Origin: Fidelibacterota bacterium
Lineage (GTDB): Bacteria > Fidelibacterota > UBA8477
Assembly: GCA_021734045.1 (NCBI GenBank)
Contig: JAIPJR010000003.1
Coordinates: forward strand, 1-56,029
Reading direction: 5' to 3'
Length of the DNA stretch: 56,029 nt
Shown here: positions 41,671 to 50,824 of the stretch, one piece after another
Layout: each line of letters begins with the position of its first letter
Position numbering within the stretch: the first letter of the stretch is position 1
Made by a program: the position numbers and the translations under genes
The notes under the pieces: model-generated
The model's database searches: none
What the model was told of the DNA's origin: nothing
What the model saw: the letters and a program-made list of their open reading frames with translations, nothing else

Positions 41671-42537
41671 CTACAGTGCGCTGCGCCGCCCCCAGTGGAA
41701 TTTCTCACGTAGCTTATCGTAAAAGGTGAGCCCCGGCAGCGTGACCAATTTGATGCGATAGGAACTGGTGCGGATCCGCAAGCTGTCACGGGCATTCAGC
41801 GGCTGCCACACCTTGCCATCGATATAAATCCGCCCCTTTTGCTCCGGCTTCACCAACTTAATCTCGATCCGGGCGTCCGCTGGTAAGACAATGGGACGCA
41901 CCGACAGCGTGTGGGGCGCAATCGGCGTGATGATAATGGCTTCCAGGCCAGGATCCAGGATGGGGCCCCCTGTAGCCAGATTGTAAGCCGTTGAACCGGT
42001 CGGGGTGGCCAGAATTAAACCGTCTGCTGAGTAGGTATTCAGGTAACGCCCGTTCACATGGACCTGCATGGCCAGCATATTGAAATATTCGCCGCGCTCG
42101 ATGACCACATCATTCAAGCCCCAGAAGGTCACATCCTTCCCATCTGCATTCATCTGCCGGCAATTCAGGACCATGCGCTCTTCCACCGTATAATGACCAG
42201 CCAGAACCTCCGCCAAATTGCTGCGCCAATCCCGTTCCAGTCCGGTCAGGAACCCCAGACTCCCTAAATTCACGCCCAATATGGGAATGGGGCGTTTCAT
42301 GACCGACTGGGCTGCCGAGAGCAGGGTACCGTCACCACCAATGGAGAGAATCATGTCGATGTTATCCGGTACGGTGTGTTCGGGAATATGCTCGATATCA
42401 TTTTCCAGTTGAATCGCCGCAGCAAAGGAATCCAGAATATTCACCGAATGATCGCTATCTTTGAGTTGTTCGATAAGATCAATAACGCTATCCCGGATTT
42501 CGGGATTGACTTGGAAACCCCAGAGTAAAATGTTCAT
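41671..42537 (-). CDS. nadK: NAD kinase
   Basis: This 288-residue enzyme phosphorylates NAD to NADP. The signature GGDG at 67-70 (SIGGDGTLLSAA), the LGVNLGSLGFL stretch and the C-terminal ATPTGSTAYNLATGGPI and APHTLSVRPIVLP are all present, at normal length. It is the last gene of the long minus-strand block and follows xseB by 37 bases. Confidence 0.96.
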   Translation of the reverse strand: MNILLWGFQVNPEIRDSVIDLIEQLKDSDHSVNILDSFAAAIQLENDIEHIPEHTVPDNIDMILSIGGDGTLLSAAQSVMKRPIPILGVNLGSLGFLTGLERDWRSNLAEVLAGHYTVEERMVLNCRQMNADGKDVTFWGLNDVVIERGEYFNMLAMQVHVNGRYLNTYSADGLILATPTGSTAYNLATGGPILDPGLEAIIITPIAPHTLSVRPIVLPADARIEIKLVKPEQKGRIYIDGKVWQPLNARDSLRIRTSSYRIKLVTLPGLTFYDKLREKFHWGRRSAL

Positions 42538-42574
42538 CGTACCGGATTCCTGTGGTTAAAAACCGGTGGTTTGG

Positions 42575-42844
42575 TTACTTGTCATCTGTCTCATCCCGGT
42601 CGGGTAACGGCTCGGTTGTCCAATCTCCGTTATTTTTCTGCACCAGAAGATTCACCGTTTTCTCCGCCTCATCCAACCGGTTTCGGCAGGCGGTGACCAG
42701 GGTCATGGCCGCCTGATACTGGGAAATCGCCTCATCAAGGGGCAATTCTTCATTTTCCAGACGCACCACCGCTGCTTCAAGTTGCTCCAGTAACTGTTCA
42801 AACGACTCGGATTTGTGTTGATCAGGCTTTTTGTTCGGTGTCAT
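42575..42844 (-). CDS. xseB: Exodeoxyribonuclease VII small subunit
   Basis: This 89-residue helical subunit of exonuclease VII has the typical FEQLLEQLEAAVVRLENEELPLDEAISQY core and a charged C-terminal tail. It overlaps the end of xseA by 23 bases in another frame, as often seen for this pair, which need each other for stability. Confidence 0.95.
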   Translation of the reverse strand: MTPNKKPDQHKSESFEQLLEQLEAAVVRLENEELPLDEAISQYQAAMTLVTACRNRLDEAEKTVNLLVQKNNGDWTTEPLPDRDETDDK

Positions 42845-44048
42845 GAATGGTTTCTACCTTTGCATCAAATGTACCATGTTGGAGGGTAACATGCACGGTT
42901 TGCTTGGGTTTGATTTGCTCGGTTGATCGAATAATTTGACGGTCGTCACGCTGCACAATGGCGTACCCACGCCCTAATACCTCCATGGGATTCAGCAGAC
43001 CTAATTTTTCGGTGAGATGATCCAACCGCTGTCCAACGCTTTCTACCCGGCGCTGAAGGGCACGCTGCAATCCATCGTTGATCTGATCCAGATATTGTTG
43101 TCGTGATTGAATTAATATTTGGGGCCGTCGTAAGGCATAGCTGCGCGTCAGACCCTCTACCCGGCTGCGCACATGTGTTAACCGTTTTTGCAGAATCCGG
43201 GGCAGGACCCGCGATTTTTCCAGGTGGGCTTGACGAATGACAGACTGATCCGGTACCACCAGCTCCGCTGCGGCCGAGGGTGTGGGTGCCCGCTCATCGG
43301 CTACCAAATCACTGATGGTCGTATCAATCTCATGTCCCACCGCCGAAATCATCGGTATGCGTGAATCAAAGATTGCCCGGGCGACGACCTCTTCATTGAA
43401 AGGCCATAAGTCTTCAATAGACCCACCGCCCCGTCCCACAATCAGGACATCACACGCTTTTTCCTGGTTAAAATGTCTGATACCGGCAGCAATCGTCTCT
43501 CCGGCACCTGTTCCTTGAACCTTGGCATTATACAGCAGGATTTCAGCCAGGGGAAAACGACGGGTGATGACCTGAATCATATCCCGTATAGCGGCACCAG
43601 TTGCAGAGGTGATGACGCCTATCCGTGTAGGAAACCGGGGCAGTGGTTTTTTATAAATTGCATCGAAAAGCCCTTCGGCTGCCAGCTTCTGTTTCAACAC
43701 CTCAAAAGCCTGATACAGGTCACCGGTACCCGCTGGCTGTAATTGCTCTACAACCAATTGATACTGTCCACGAGGTGGATAGACGGAGATGTTACCCAAT
43801 GCCAATACTTGAATGCCGTTCGCGGGCCGGAACATGAGACGGCGGTTCTGTCCTCGGAACATGACGGCACTTAGCTGGGCACCACTGTCCTTAATGGAGA
43901 AGTACATATGACCAGAAGTGTGATGGACAAAATTAGACACTTCACCGGACACCCATACCCGGGTGAAGGCGGTTTCCAAATGTGCCTTAATGTTTTGTGT
44001 GAGTTCTGTTACAGAAAATATTGCAGGTGCGTCGGGTGAAGTTGGCAT
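42822..44048 (-). CDS. xseA: Exodeoxyribonuclease VII large subunit
   Basis: This is the 408-residue catalytic subunit of exonuclease VII, which degrades single-stranded DNA to short oligonucleotides. An OB-fold (about 25-110, WVSGEVSNFVHHTSGHMYFSIKD) is followed by the nuclease domain with PTRIGVITSATGAAIRD, VLIVGRGGGSIEDLWPFNEE and VSAVGHEIDTTISDLVADERAPTPSAAAE. The frame runs 15 codons further upstream, but ATG 44048 with AGGG before it gives the usual start. Confidence 0.96.
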   Translation of the reverse strand: MPTSPDAPAIFSVTELTQNIKAHLETAFTRVWVSGEVSNFVHHTSGHMYFSIKDSGAQLSAVMFRGQNRRLMFRPANGIQVLALGNISVYPPRGQYQLVVEQLQPAGTGDLYQAFEVLKQKLAAEGLFDAIYKKPLPRFPTRIGVITSATGAAIRDMIQVITRRFPLAEILLYNAKVQGTGAGETIAAGIRHFNQEKACDVLIVGRGGGSIEDLWPFNEEVVARAIFDSRIPMISAVGHEIDTTISDLVADERAPTPSAAAELVVPDQSVIRQAHLEKSRVLPRILQKRLTHVRSRVEGLTRSYALRRPQILIQSRQQYLDQINDGLQRALQRRVESVGQRLDHLTEKLGLLNPMEVLGRGYAIVQRDDRQIIRSTEQIKPKQTVHVTLQHGTFDAKVETIHDTEQKA

Positions 44049-44116
44049 AGTACCCTGATCGCAAAAATAGCGTATGGCGGTATAACCCGCCATTCGCCCA
44101 GGCTAATTGTCAAAAT

Positions 44117-44212
44117 TTAACGAATTTTTTTCTTCTGCCGGTTAGAACGCAGTCTTTTTTTCCGTTTATGTGTCGCGATTTTGCGACGCTTCCGCTTTTT
44201 ACCACAAGGCAT
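44117..44212 (-). CDS. AURKAIP1/COX24-domain small ribosomal protein (bS22/mS38-like)
   Basis: This is a 31-residue, strongly basic protein (MPCGKKRKRRKIATHKRKKR then LRSNRQKKKIR), which matches the AURKAIP1/COX24 family of tiny small-subunit ribosomal proteins common in Bacteroidota and relatives. GAGGAGA lies nine bases before ATG 44212. It is too short for usual gene-length cut-offs. It lies between the HU and xseA genes on the same strand. Confidence 0.9.
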   Translation of the reverse strand: MPCGKKRKRRKIATHKRKKRLRSNRQKKKIR

Positions 44213-44280
44213 TCAATCAATCTCCTCTTTCAATAAATGCGCGGCGAATATAGGCTGGTGACCCACGTGGTCAAAGGTTT

Positions 44281-44583
44281 TTATATGCGGCGGGATTTGG
44301 GCTGTTGCGCCTGGTTCACCAGATCACGCAACTGACGGGAAGGTTTAAATACGGGAACCATTCGGGCAGGTAGTTGAACGGCTTCACCGGTACCGGGATT
44401 TCGCGCTTGTTTGGGCGCTCGCTCCTTGACGCTGAAGCTGCCGAATTTTCTGAATTCCACCCGCTCACCCTGAATTAATGCATCGGACAGCGTGGCTAAA
44501 AATGCATCCAGCACGGCCTCGGTTTCAACCTTGGTCAGGCCGGTCCCGGCGGCAATAATATCCACCATATCTGCCTTGGTCAT
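44281..44583 (-). CDS. HU/IHF-family DNA-binding protein
   Basis: This 100-residue nucleoid protein has the two-helix start MTKADMVDIIAAGTGLTK, the EFRKFGSFSVKERAPKQARNPGTGE beta-arm with its Pro-containing tip, and a basic C-terminal tail. RARNP-type residues (QARNPGTGE) are conserved. The frame could start 21 codons earlier, but GGGAGG before ATG 44583 and family length fix this start. It bends DNA as a dimer. It follows sppA by 17 bases. Confidence 0.95.
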   Translation of the reverse strand: MTKADMVDIIAAGTGLTKVETEAVLDAFLATLSDALIQGERVEFRKFGSFSVKERAPKQARNPGTGEAVQLPARMVPVFKPSRQLRDLVNQAQQPKSRRI

Positions 44584-44600
44584 GGTTTCCTCCCTAATCC

Positions 44601-45488
44601 TTAAGGCATTCGATATTGTACGACAGTTGATGTCCAGCGTGACCAATCCGGGATTGCACTACTCATATCATCCAGGATAAGTCTGAGCAGAGATCGCCGT
44701 TCGCGTGGCGGGTACACCAGTGGTGTATCATGAGCCAATCCACCCATCTCACAGGCAATGATTTTAGCATCGTGAAACGTCCCCAGTGCATCAACCAACC
44801 CCTCGTCCAATGCCTGGCGACCAGAAAATACCCTCCCATCCGCCAGTGCATCCACAACCGGTTCAGTCAGGTCACGCTCCCGGGCAACAATCTCCTTAAA
44901 CTGGCTGAATACATCACCGATCACGCCTTCATAGTAATCCACATCCTGCTTTGTCATTTGGCGATAAGGCGATCCCGAATCCTTATAGGGTCCGGTTTTC
45001 ACCACATTCATCCGCACACCCAGATCGTCCATGAGCTCGGAGAAATCGGGAAAATTCATGATGACACCGATACTCCCGGTGACGGAGGTGGGATTAGCGA
45101 TGATGGTGTCACCACCCAGGGCAGCCATGTAGCCACCGGATGCCGCCAAACTCCCCATACTCACAACAATGGGCTTTTCAGTGTGCTCCCCCGCCAGTTT
45201 GAGTGCACGATAAATCTCGTACGAGGGGGTTACCGCTCCGCCTGGTGAGTCAATATCAATCAGGATAGCCCCGATCCGCCGATTCTCCACAAAGTCATCC
45301 AACTGCTCAATCCAGGATTGGGATTCCACAATCATACCCTTCAACGGCAAGACCCCCACATTCACAGCTGCGGGATATGTTTCGCCAGACTGACGACTAA
45401 ACCAGATTACCAGAATCACCACGACGACCAGAATGAAAATCCAGCCGCCATACCGGCGCGAACTGTGGCGGGGAGCTGACTCAGCCAT
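44601..45488 (-). CDS. sppA: Signal peptide peptidase SppA (short form)
   Basis: This 295-residue membrane-anchored serine protease digests leftover signal peptides. It has an N-terminal membrane helix (about 15-30), the nucleophile S117 in SLAASGGYM and the general-base K169 in TGPYKDSGSP, the Ser/Lys dyad of the family. It is the half-length form that forms octamers, as in Bacillus. ATG 45488 overlaps the end of mltD by eight bases; a GTG one codon upstream is also possible. Confidence 0.94.
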   Translation of the reverse strand: MAESAPRHSSRRYGGWIFILVVVVILVIWFSRQSGETYPAAVNVGVLPLKGMIVESQSWIEQLDDFVENRRIGAILIDIDSPGGAVTPSYEIYRALKLAGEHTEKPIVVSMGSLAASGGYMAALGGDTIIANPTSVTGSIGVIMNFPDFSELMDDLGVRMNVVKTGPYKDSGSPYRQMTKQDVDYYEGVIGDVFSQFKEIVARERDLTEPVVDALADGRVFSGRQALDEGLVDALGTFHDAKIIACEMGGLAHDTPLVYPPRERRSLLRLILDDMSSAIPDWSRWTSTVVQYRMP

Positions 45489-47148
45489 CACTCTTTTTTT
45501 GGTAAATCGTTAAGCGTTGACCTGGGTAGATGTACTCACCGTAACTCAGTCCATTCCAGCGGCGGATGCTACTGGCACGGGTATGATATCGCTCGGCAAT
45601 ATGTCCCAGTGTATCACCCCGTTTCACCACATAGACCAGCTTATCGTAGGTGGAGGTGGGCAGGTTCTGTTTTGAACGGGATTTAGCGGCATAGTTGGTA
45701 GTCCCCGGTAAAGGAATTGTCAATTTTTGACCCACCGAGAGACGGTTCCTATTCCGCAAATTATTGGCGCGGGTGAGGCTGGTGACGGATACCCCATATT
45801 TTCTGGCAATGAGCCACAAGGATTCGCCCCGCCGTACATAATGAACCTGAAAGGCTTCCTTGTCAGAGGTGGGCAGTTGATTGATGACCGCTTCCACCTT
45901 TTCGGCATAACCATTGGGCACTTTCAGAAAATACTGCATGTCCGGTGGTGTAACCCCCTGCCGAAGTTCGGCATTCAGGGTGCTCAAAGTACTGTAATCA
46001 ACCCAGGCAGCCTGGGCGATGCGGTCCAAATCAATACTCCGGTTCACTTCCACCTCTTCCCACTCCGTCATGACCTTATCCGGGAGTGTGAAGCCGTACT
46101 GCTCCGGACTACGAATGATGATGGCTGCCGCAATTACCGTGGGTACATAAGAACGGGTCTCTTTGGGCAGTGTGCGCAGGCGCCAGAAGTCACGGTGTCC
46201 CTCAAGGCGAATTGCCCGATGTACACGACCTTCACCACAGTTATAAGCCGCCATAGCCAGGTACCAGTTATCAAATTCGTTGTAGAGCTTTTTTAAAAAT
46301 TTAGCTGCGGCTTCCGTGGATTTCACAATGTCACGACGTTCATCAACCCACCAGGTCCGCTCCAGACCATACAATTTCCCCGTGGAACTGATAAATTGCC
46401 AAGGACCCACCGCCTGAGCCCAGGACCGGGCATTCACATTTAAACCCGATTCAATCAGCGCCAGATAAACCAACTCCTCCGGTACACCCTGCTCAATTAA
46501 AATGGGTCGGATCACTGCAGCGTATTTGGCATAGCGATCCATCCAGACCTGGAACTCGCTGTGACGCGTGGTCTGTAAAAATTTTATAATGCTCCGCACC
46601 CTATTATTCATCACCAGCGGGATATGACCATCCCGATCATCCAGGACCACGAAATCATCATCATTTCCCTGCACCGATTGCATGATCTCCAACTGAATCA
46701 TCTGCTCCCGAAAGGTCAGATTCGCCAGCATATTCTTCCGTTCCTGGTCCAGATAGGGGAGAAAATCGGTGCGCACCAGCTCAGCCAGTGATGTGAAATA
46801 AGCCCGTTGATCATGCCCAAGCGAATCCAGTTCCTCAATGGCAGCCAGGTTCGCCAGCATCAATTCAAATTCAAATTGGACCGCCCCCGTATCCCCTTCC
46901 AGCGCTAGCAAACGGCCTTCTGTGTAGTGCAGCTTCACTTCCTGCATCAGATAATCAAACAGGAAATCACTCTCCACCGGCATGGTTTCCGGACTGGCCT
47001 CTTCACCCCGGGCCAGTTGGGTCAGAGGCGTTTCCCTGAAGTCAGAAGCCCACAGTGTACTGGTTCCGGTGAAAAACAACAAACATATCATCAAGCGTAT
47101 CATGTACATTTTCCGCATAGTTTTAGGAATATTAGACGATTCTTTCAC
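45481..47148 (-). CDS. mltD: MltD-like lytic transglycosylase with two LysM domains
   Basis: This 555-residue envelope enzyme cleaves the glycan strand of peptidoglycan. It has a signal-type helix (about 15-35), a helical N-terminal part, an SLT domain with catalytic Glu in LALIESGLNVNARSWAQAVG and AMAAYNCGEGRVHRAI, then two C-terminal LysM repeats (RRGESLWLIARKYGVS and KRGDTLGHIAERYHTR). It starts at GTG 47148 inside the DUF2851 gene end; ATGs at 47118 and 47109 are alternatives. It is coupled to sppA. Confidence 0.93.
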   Translation of the reverse strand: MKESSNIPKTMRKMYMIRLMICLLFFTGTSTLWASDFRETPLTQLARGEEASPETMPVESDFLFDYLMQEVKLHYTEGRLLALEGDTGAVQFEFELMLANLAAIEELDSLGHDQRAYFTSLAELVRTDFLPYLDQERKNMLANLTFREQMIQLEIMQSVQGNDDDFVVLDDRDGHIPLVMNNRVRSIIKFLQTTRHSEFQVWMDRYAKYAAVIRPILIEQGVPEELVYLALIESGLNVNARSWAQAVGPWQFISSTGKLYGLERTWWVDERRDIVKSTEAAAKFLKKLYNEFDNWYLAMAAYNCGEGRVHRAIRLEGHRDFWRLRTLPKETRSYVPTVIAAAIIIRSPEQYGFTLPDKVMTEWEEVEVNRSIDLDRIAQAAWVDYSTLSTLNAELRQGVTPPDMQYFLKVPNGYAEKVEAVINQLPTSDKEAFQVHYVRRGESLWLIARKYGVSVTSLTRANNLRNRNRLSVGQKLTIPLPGTTNYAAKSRSKQNLPTSTYDKLVYVVKRGDTLGHIAERYHTRASSIRRWNGLSYGEYIYPGQRLTIYQKKSDG

Positions 47149-48202
47149 AATTTACAAGAGAAGAATTCTCTAACCGCTTATCATACAGGGTATTGGATAA
47201 GTTCTCACTCACGGACAACCTGGTGAGCGGGCAGATGTGACACTGCTGTGCCTGACACCCATTAAGCCACCAAAACAACAATCCCTGTTGCTCAAGGGCT
47301 GTATCAATACGATACCAACCGGTGAAACGCTTTACGGTCTTCTCCAGCCCATAATGCCGTGCCGGTGGAATTTCCTGCCATATTTTCAACCCCGTAATGA
47401 TATCCGAATATGTGGCGGAGACAACCCAATTGATTGTCCATTCTCGTAACAACGTCAGGGGAATTTGCCAATCTCTGAAGTATGGCCGCCACCACGTTTC
47501 CCATGCCCGCCAACCGCCGCTTAGCAGCTCCGGAGGATCCACTTCCGGCAAGCATTTGACCACCCGGTCAATCTGATCTCGCTGGCGTGAAGGACGGTTC
47601 CGACTCTGGTAACTCCCGCGCCAATCAATACCGGTGGGATTTCCGGATAATTGAAGCTGCTGGACAATATACCACCACAACTTCTCCCGGGATGGCCCGA
47701 AAGCCAGGCAGTCCAACAATCCCAAATGAACCACCGGCCAATCAACGCTGGCAAAGCGCCGCCACTTCCTGACCTTCTCCCGCTTATAACGGTACCGGTC
47801 TGCCGCAGCTAAATACAACTCCCGCGCCGTGAGACCACGCCTTGCCCGACACCATCCGACTGTACCCGGATTCGTCACCACCAGCGTGGGCAGATCCGGT
47901 CCCCCGCCCGCCCGGTTCACCACATGCAGAATGACCTCCCCATAAGCCGCGTCAGTATCATGACCATGGGCATACCAATCCCGGGTGCCCCTATGCATCT
48001 CAACCGGACCAGATAATATCCGTCCATCCAGGGCAATCACCGCGTCCCGGATATCCGGCCCCGGACCATCATTTCGCTGCCCGGGCGCAATGACGATTAA
48101 TTGTTCACCACCCAGCGTTTTCAAGCCCGTTTGATCCGGCGCAATCTGAAACCACCAGTTGATCAGCTGGTTTTCCCTGGAATTCTGCACACGAAAAGTC
48201 AT
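47132..48202 (-). CDS. DUF2851-family protein
   Basis: This 356-residue protein of unknown function belongs to the DUF2851 family, found mainly in Bacteroidota and relatives. The N-terminal GPDIRDAVIALDGRILSGPVEMH and HGHDTDAAYGEVILHVV and a C-terminal stretch with four Cys in GCQAQQCHICPLTRL (plus flanking residues) are visible. The fold start resembles a nuclease-like core, but no activity is established. It overlaps plsC by four bases (ATGA) and mltD by 17. Confidence 0.86.
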   Translation of the reverse strand: MTFRVQNSRENQLINWWFQIAPDQTGLKTLGGEQLIVIAPGQRNDGPGPDIRDAVIALDGRILSGPVEMHRGTRDWYAHGHDTDAAYGEVILHVVNRAGGGPDLPTLVVTNPGTVGWCRARRGLTARELYLAAADRYRYKREKVRKWRRFASVDWPVVHLGLLDCLAFGPSREKLWWYIVQQLQLSGNPTGIDWRGSYQSRNRPSRQRDQIDRVVKCLPEVDPPELLSGGWRAWETWWRPYFRDWQIPLTLLREWTINWVVSATYSDIITGLKIWQEIPPARHYGLEKTVKRFTGWYRIDTALEQQGLLFWWLNGCQAQQCHICPLTRLSVSENLSNTLYDKRLENSSLVNCERIV

Positions 48203-48927
48203 GATGCGCCTGCTTTTTCACCAGCCGATCTCAGGTGCTCCAAAAACTGCCGGTGTACCCGGCTCAGTAAAGAATCCCGGTCCTCGTAAGTCAATTCCTG
48301 GGTCGGTACAGGGGGCAGAATTGTCACCTCTACCACACCCGGTTTGATGCTATGGCGATATTTGGGCTTCAATTCATAGGCTCCCGATAACACAACCGGG
48401 ACGATAGGTTTCCCGGTCTGAATGGCCAGGATAAAACCACCCTTCTTGAATGTTTTCAGCTGCCCGTCCAATGAACGTGTTCCCTCCGGAAAAATACACA
48501 CCGAACTGCGTTGCTTTTTGAACTGCTCTGCCACCTGTGCCATGGCATCCAAAGCTTTCCGATGGTTTTTCCGGTCGATGAAATAATGCTTCACCATCCA
48601 CATGGCCCATCCAAACAAGGGAATGTACATCAACTCCCGCTTGGCGATCATGCGGAGTTGAAACGGCATGTAATAAAACATAAGCGGGATATCGAATGCT
48701 GAGGTGTGATTGCTGACAAAGATGTACTGCTCCCCCTGATCCAGCTGCTCCAGTCCGTGGACATTCGCCCCTACCCCCGCGGTTTTTAATATGACCCAGC
48801 TCCAAAATCGGGCAATCCAGCCCCCCACATTACCGGTCCGGTCAAACAAACCTGATACTATGGCCAGAATGGCACACACGACGGTTACAATAACCACCAC
48901 AATCATGAGATAGGCATAACTAAGCAT
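48199..48927 (-). CDS. plsC: 1-acyl-sn-glycerol-3-phosphate acyltransferase
   Basis: This 242-residue membrane-bound PlsC-type acyltransferase makes phosphatidic acid. It has an N-terminal membrane helix (about 3-22), block I NHTSAFDIP (HX4D), block II-type MIAKRELMYIPLFGWAM and block III FPEGTRSLDG. The partner PlsY or PlsX is not in the window. It may also serve an ornithine-lipid or related acyl transfer. Confidence 0.93.
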   Translation of the reverse strand: MLSYAYLMIVVVIVTVVCAILAIVSGLFDRTGNVGGWIARFWSWVILKTAGVGANVHGLEQLDQGEQYIFVSNHTSAFDIPLMFYYMPFQLRMIAKRELMYIPLFGWAMWMVKHYFIDRKNHRKALDAMAQVAEQFKKQRSSVCIFPEGTRSLDGQLKTFKKGGFILAIQTGKPIVPVVLSGAYELKPKYRHSIKPGVVEVTILPPVPTQELTYEDRDSLLSRVHRQFLEHLRSAGEKAGAS

Positions 48928-48978
48928 GGTAAGGGATACTCCGGTGTCGGTCTATCTGTTATTTCTAAGATTCAACGA

Positions 48979-49545
48979 TTATTCATGGGTTTGATGGGCA
49001 GGGAAGCCCGCGGTTACAAGCCATTGTACCATAGCAAGACGCTCTAAGCGCTCCATGCGCTGCACTGCCTCCTGAAAGGTCTGGCCAATGGTCAATGCAC
49101 CATGCTGTTGCAGGAGACAGGCCGACCCCGTCGCCCCCAAATCATCAATCACTGCCTTTGCCAATGCCCCGCTACCCGGTGCGGCAAAAGCTGCCACAGC
49201 AATCTTTCCAAAATCCGCCGTCTCGGTTAAAAGGGTTCCATCCAATGCTTCACCCCGCACGGCAAAGCTGGTGGCGTAGGGCGGATGACAATGCACGATG
49301 GCACCCACTTGTGGTAACTGGTGAAAAATGACCTGGTGCATACGCCATTCCGAAGAGACACCAGTGGTGGGTGCGCCCACCACTGGCATCCAACGCCAGT
49401 CATCTACTGTCAAATTTTCAAATTCACTTCGGGTCCGGGTGATGTAAAAACCACTGCCTGTGCGTATGCTGGCATTGCCATCGCTCGCCACCACCAAACC
49501 ATGCGCAGCCAATCGGTGACAAAGTTCTGTGGCCTGATCAAGCAT
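48979..49545 (-). CDS. Class II aldolase/adducin-family protein
   Basis: This 188-residue metal enzyme of the class II aldolase/adducin fold, like fuculose-phosphate aldolase or methylthioribulose-phosphate dehydratase, has zinc ligands in HCHPPYAT and QQHGALTIG. GLVVASDGNASIR near residue 16 is the phosphate-binding loop. The frame is open 41 codons upstream inside serS, but ATG 49545, which overlaps the serS stop by eight bases, begins the conserved fold. The substrate cannot be told. Confidence 0.87.
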   Translation of the reverse strand: MLDQATELCHRLAAHGLVVASDGNASIRTGSGFYITRTRSEFENLTVDDWRWMPVVGAPTTGVSSEWRMHQVIFHQLPQVGAIVHCHPPYATSFAVRGEALDGTLLTETADFGKIAVAAFAAPGSGALAKAVIDDLGATGSACLLQQHGALTIGQTFQEAVQRMERLERLAMVQWLVTAGFPAHQTHE

Positions 49546-50821
49546 CGTCAGCAGAAATGGTTTCAGCGCCAAAGTATGGCACCAGCGCCTCCGGAACGTG
49601 AATACTGCCATCGGGTTGCTGGTAATGCTCCAGAATAGCCACCAATAGCCGCGCCGTCGCCACGCCACTGCCGTTTAGCGTGTGGAGGTATTGGGGTTTT
49701 CCGCCTGTACGGGGTTTATAGCGGATATTCCCCCGCCGCGCCTGGAAATCTTCAAAATTTGAGCAGGACGAAACCTCCAGCCAGCGTTGCTCACCCGGCG
49801 CCCACAATTCCAGATCATAGCATTTGGCGGCAGCGAAAGACAAATCACCTGTCACCAGTTCCAATATCCGGTAGGGCAGGTTCAGCGCTTCAAGCACCTC
49901 CTCCGCATCCCGCCGTAACGTTTCCAATTCATCATAACTGGTTTCAGGTAAAACAAATTTTACCATCTCTACCTTGTTAAACTGGTGCACCCGCAGAAAA
50001 CCGTGGGTCTCTTTCCCGTAAGAACCCGCCTCCCGTCTAAAACACGCCGAATAGGCTGTGTACCGCAACGGCAGTGCTTTTTCCGGAATAATCTCATCTT
50101 GATGAATATTGGTCACCGGTACCTCGGCGGTAGGGATCAGAAACAGATCATCAACTTGTGCCAGATACATATCCTCTTCCATTTTAGGCAACTGACCTGT
50201 CGCCGTAAGCGATGTGCGGTTTACCAGGAATGGTGGAAAAACCTCCTTGTAGCCATGTTTTTGAGTATGCATATCCAGCATAAAATTAATCAGTGCTCGT
50301 TCCAATCTCGCGCCGGCACCTGTGTACAGCGGAAATCCGGTCCCGGTGATTTTGGTGCCCCGGGCAAAATCAAACAACCCTAAAGCTTCACCCAGCTCCA
50401 GGTGATTCTTTAGGGGAAAATCCACTGACTCACGGGGTTCACCCCAGGTTTTCACTACCGGGTTTTCACTAGGATCCTGTCCCACGGGCACTGAAGTGTG
50501 CGCCGGATTGGGTACCATGAGCAGGTTTTCTTCAAATTCCGCTTCCAACGTCTTCAGCTGACCGTCCAGTGATTTGATTTGCTCAATCAGGTCACCGGTT
50601 TGAGCAATCAGTTCATCGACATTCTCGCCCTGCCGTTTCCGCTCACCCACCGCTTTGGAAATTTCATTGCGCTGCTGCTTCAGAGCATCCACGCGATTAA
50701 TGATCTCCCGCCGCTCCTCATCCAGCCGCACCAGCGCGTCCACATCCACCGTGACGCCTTTGTCTGCCATCGCCTGTCGTAACGCATCCGGTTTCTCCCG
50801 GAGCCATTTTGCATCAATCAT
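49538..50821 (-). CDS. serS: Serine-tRNA ligase
   Basis: This is a 427-residue class II synthetase with the N-terminal tRNA-binding coiled coil (about 30-105) and catalytic motifs PFLVNRTSLTATGQLPKMEE, TAEVPVTNIHQDEI, CFRREAGSYGKETHGFLRVHQF (motif 2) and the C-terminal NGSGVATARLLVAILE (motif 3). Length and order are standard. It is four bases from the aminotransferase gene. Confidence 0.97.
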   Translation of the reverse strand: MIDAKWLREKPDALRQAMADKGVTVDVDALVRLDEERREIINRVDALKQQRNEISKAVGERKRQGENVDELIAQTGDLIEQIKSLDGQLKTLEAEFEENLLMVPNPAHTSVPVGQDPSENPVVKTWGEPRESVDFPLKNHLELGEALGLFDFARGTKITGTGFPLYTGAGARLERALINFMLDMHTQKHGYKEVFPPFLVNRTSLTATGQLPKMEEDMYLAQVDDLFLIPTAEVPVTNIHQDEIIPEKALPLRYTAYSACFRREAGSYGKETHGFLRVHQFNKVEMVKFVLPETSYDELETLRRDAEEVLEALNLPYRILELVTGDLSFAAAKCYDLELWAPGEQRWLEVSSCSNFEDFQARRGNIRYKPRTGGKPQYLHTLNGSGVATARLLVAILEHYQQPDGSIHVPEALVPYFGAETISADDA

Positions 50822-50824
50822 ACG

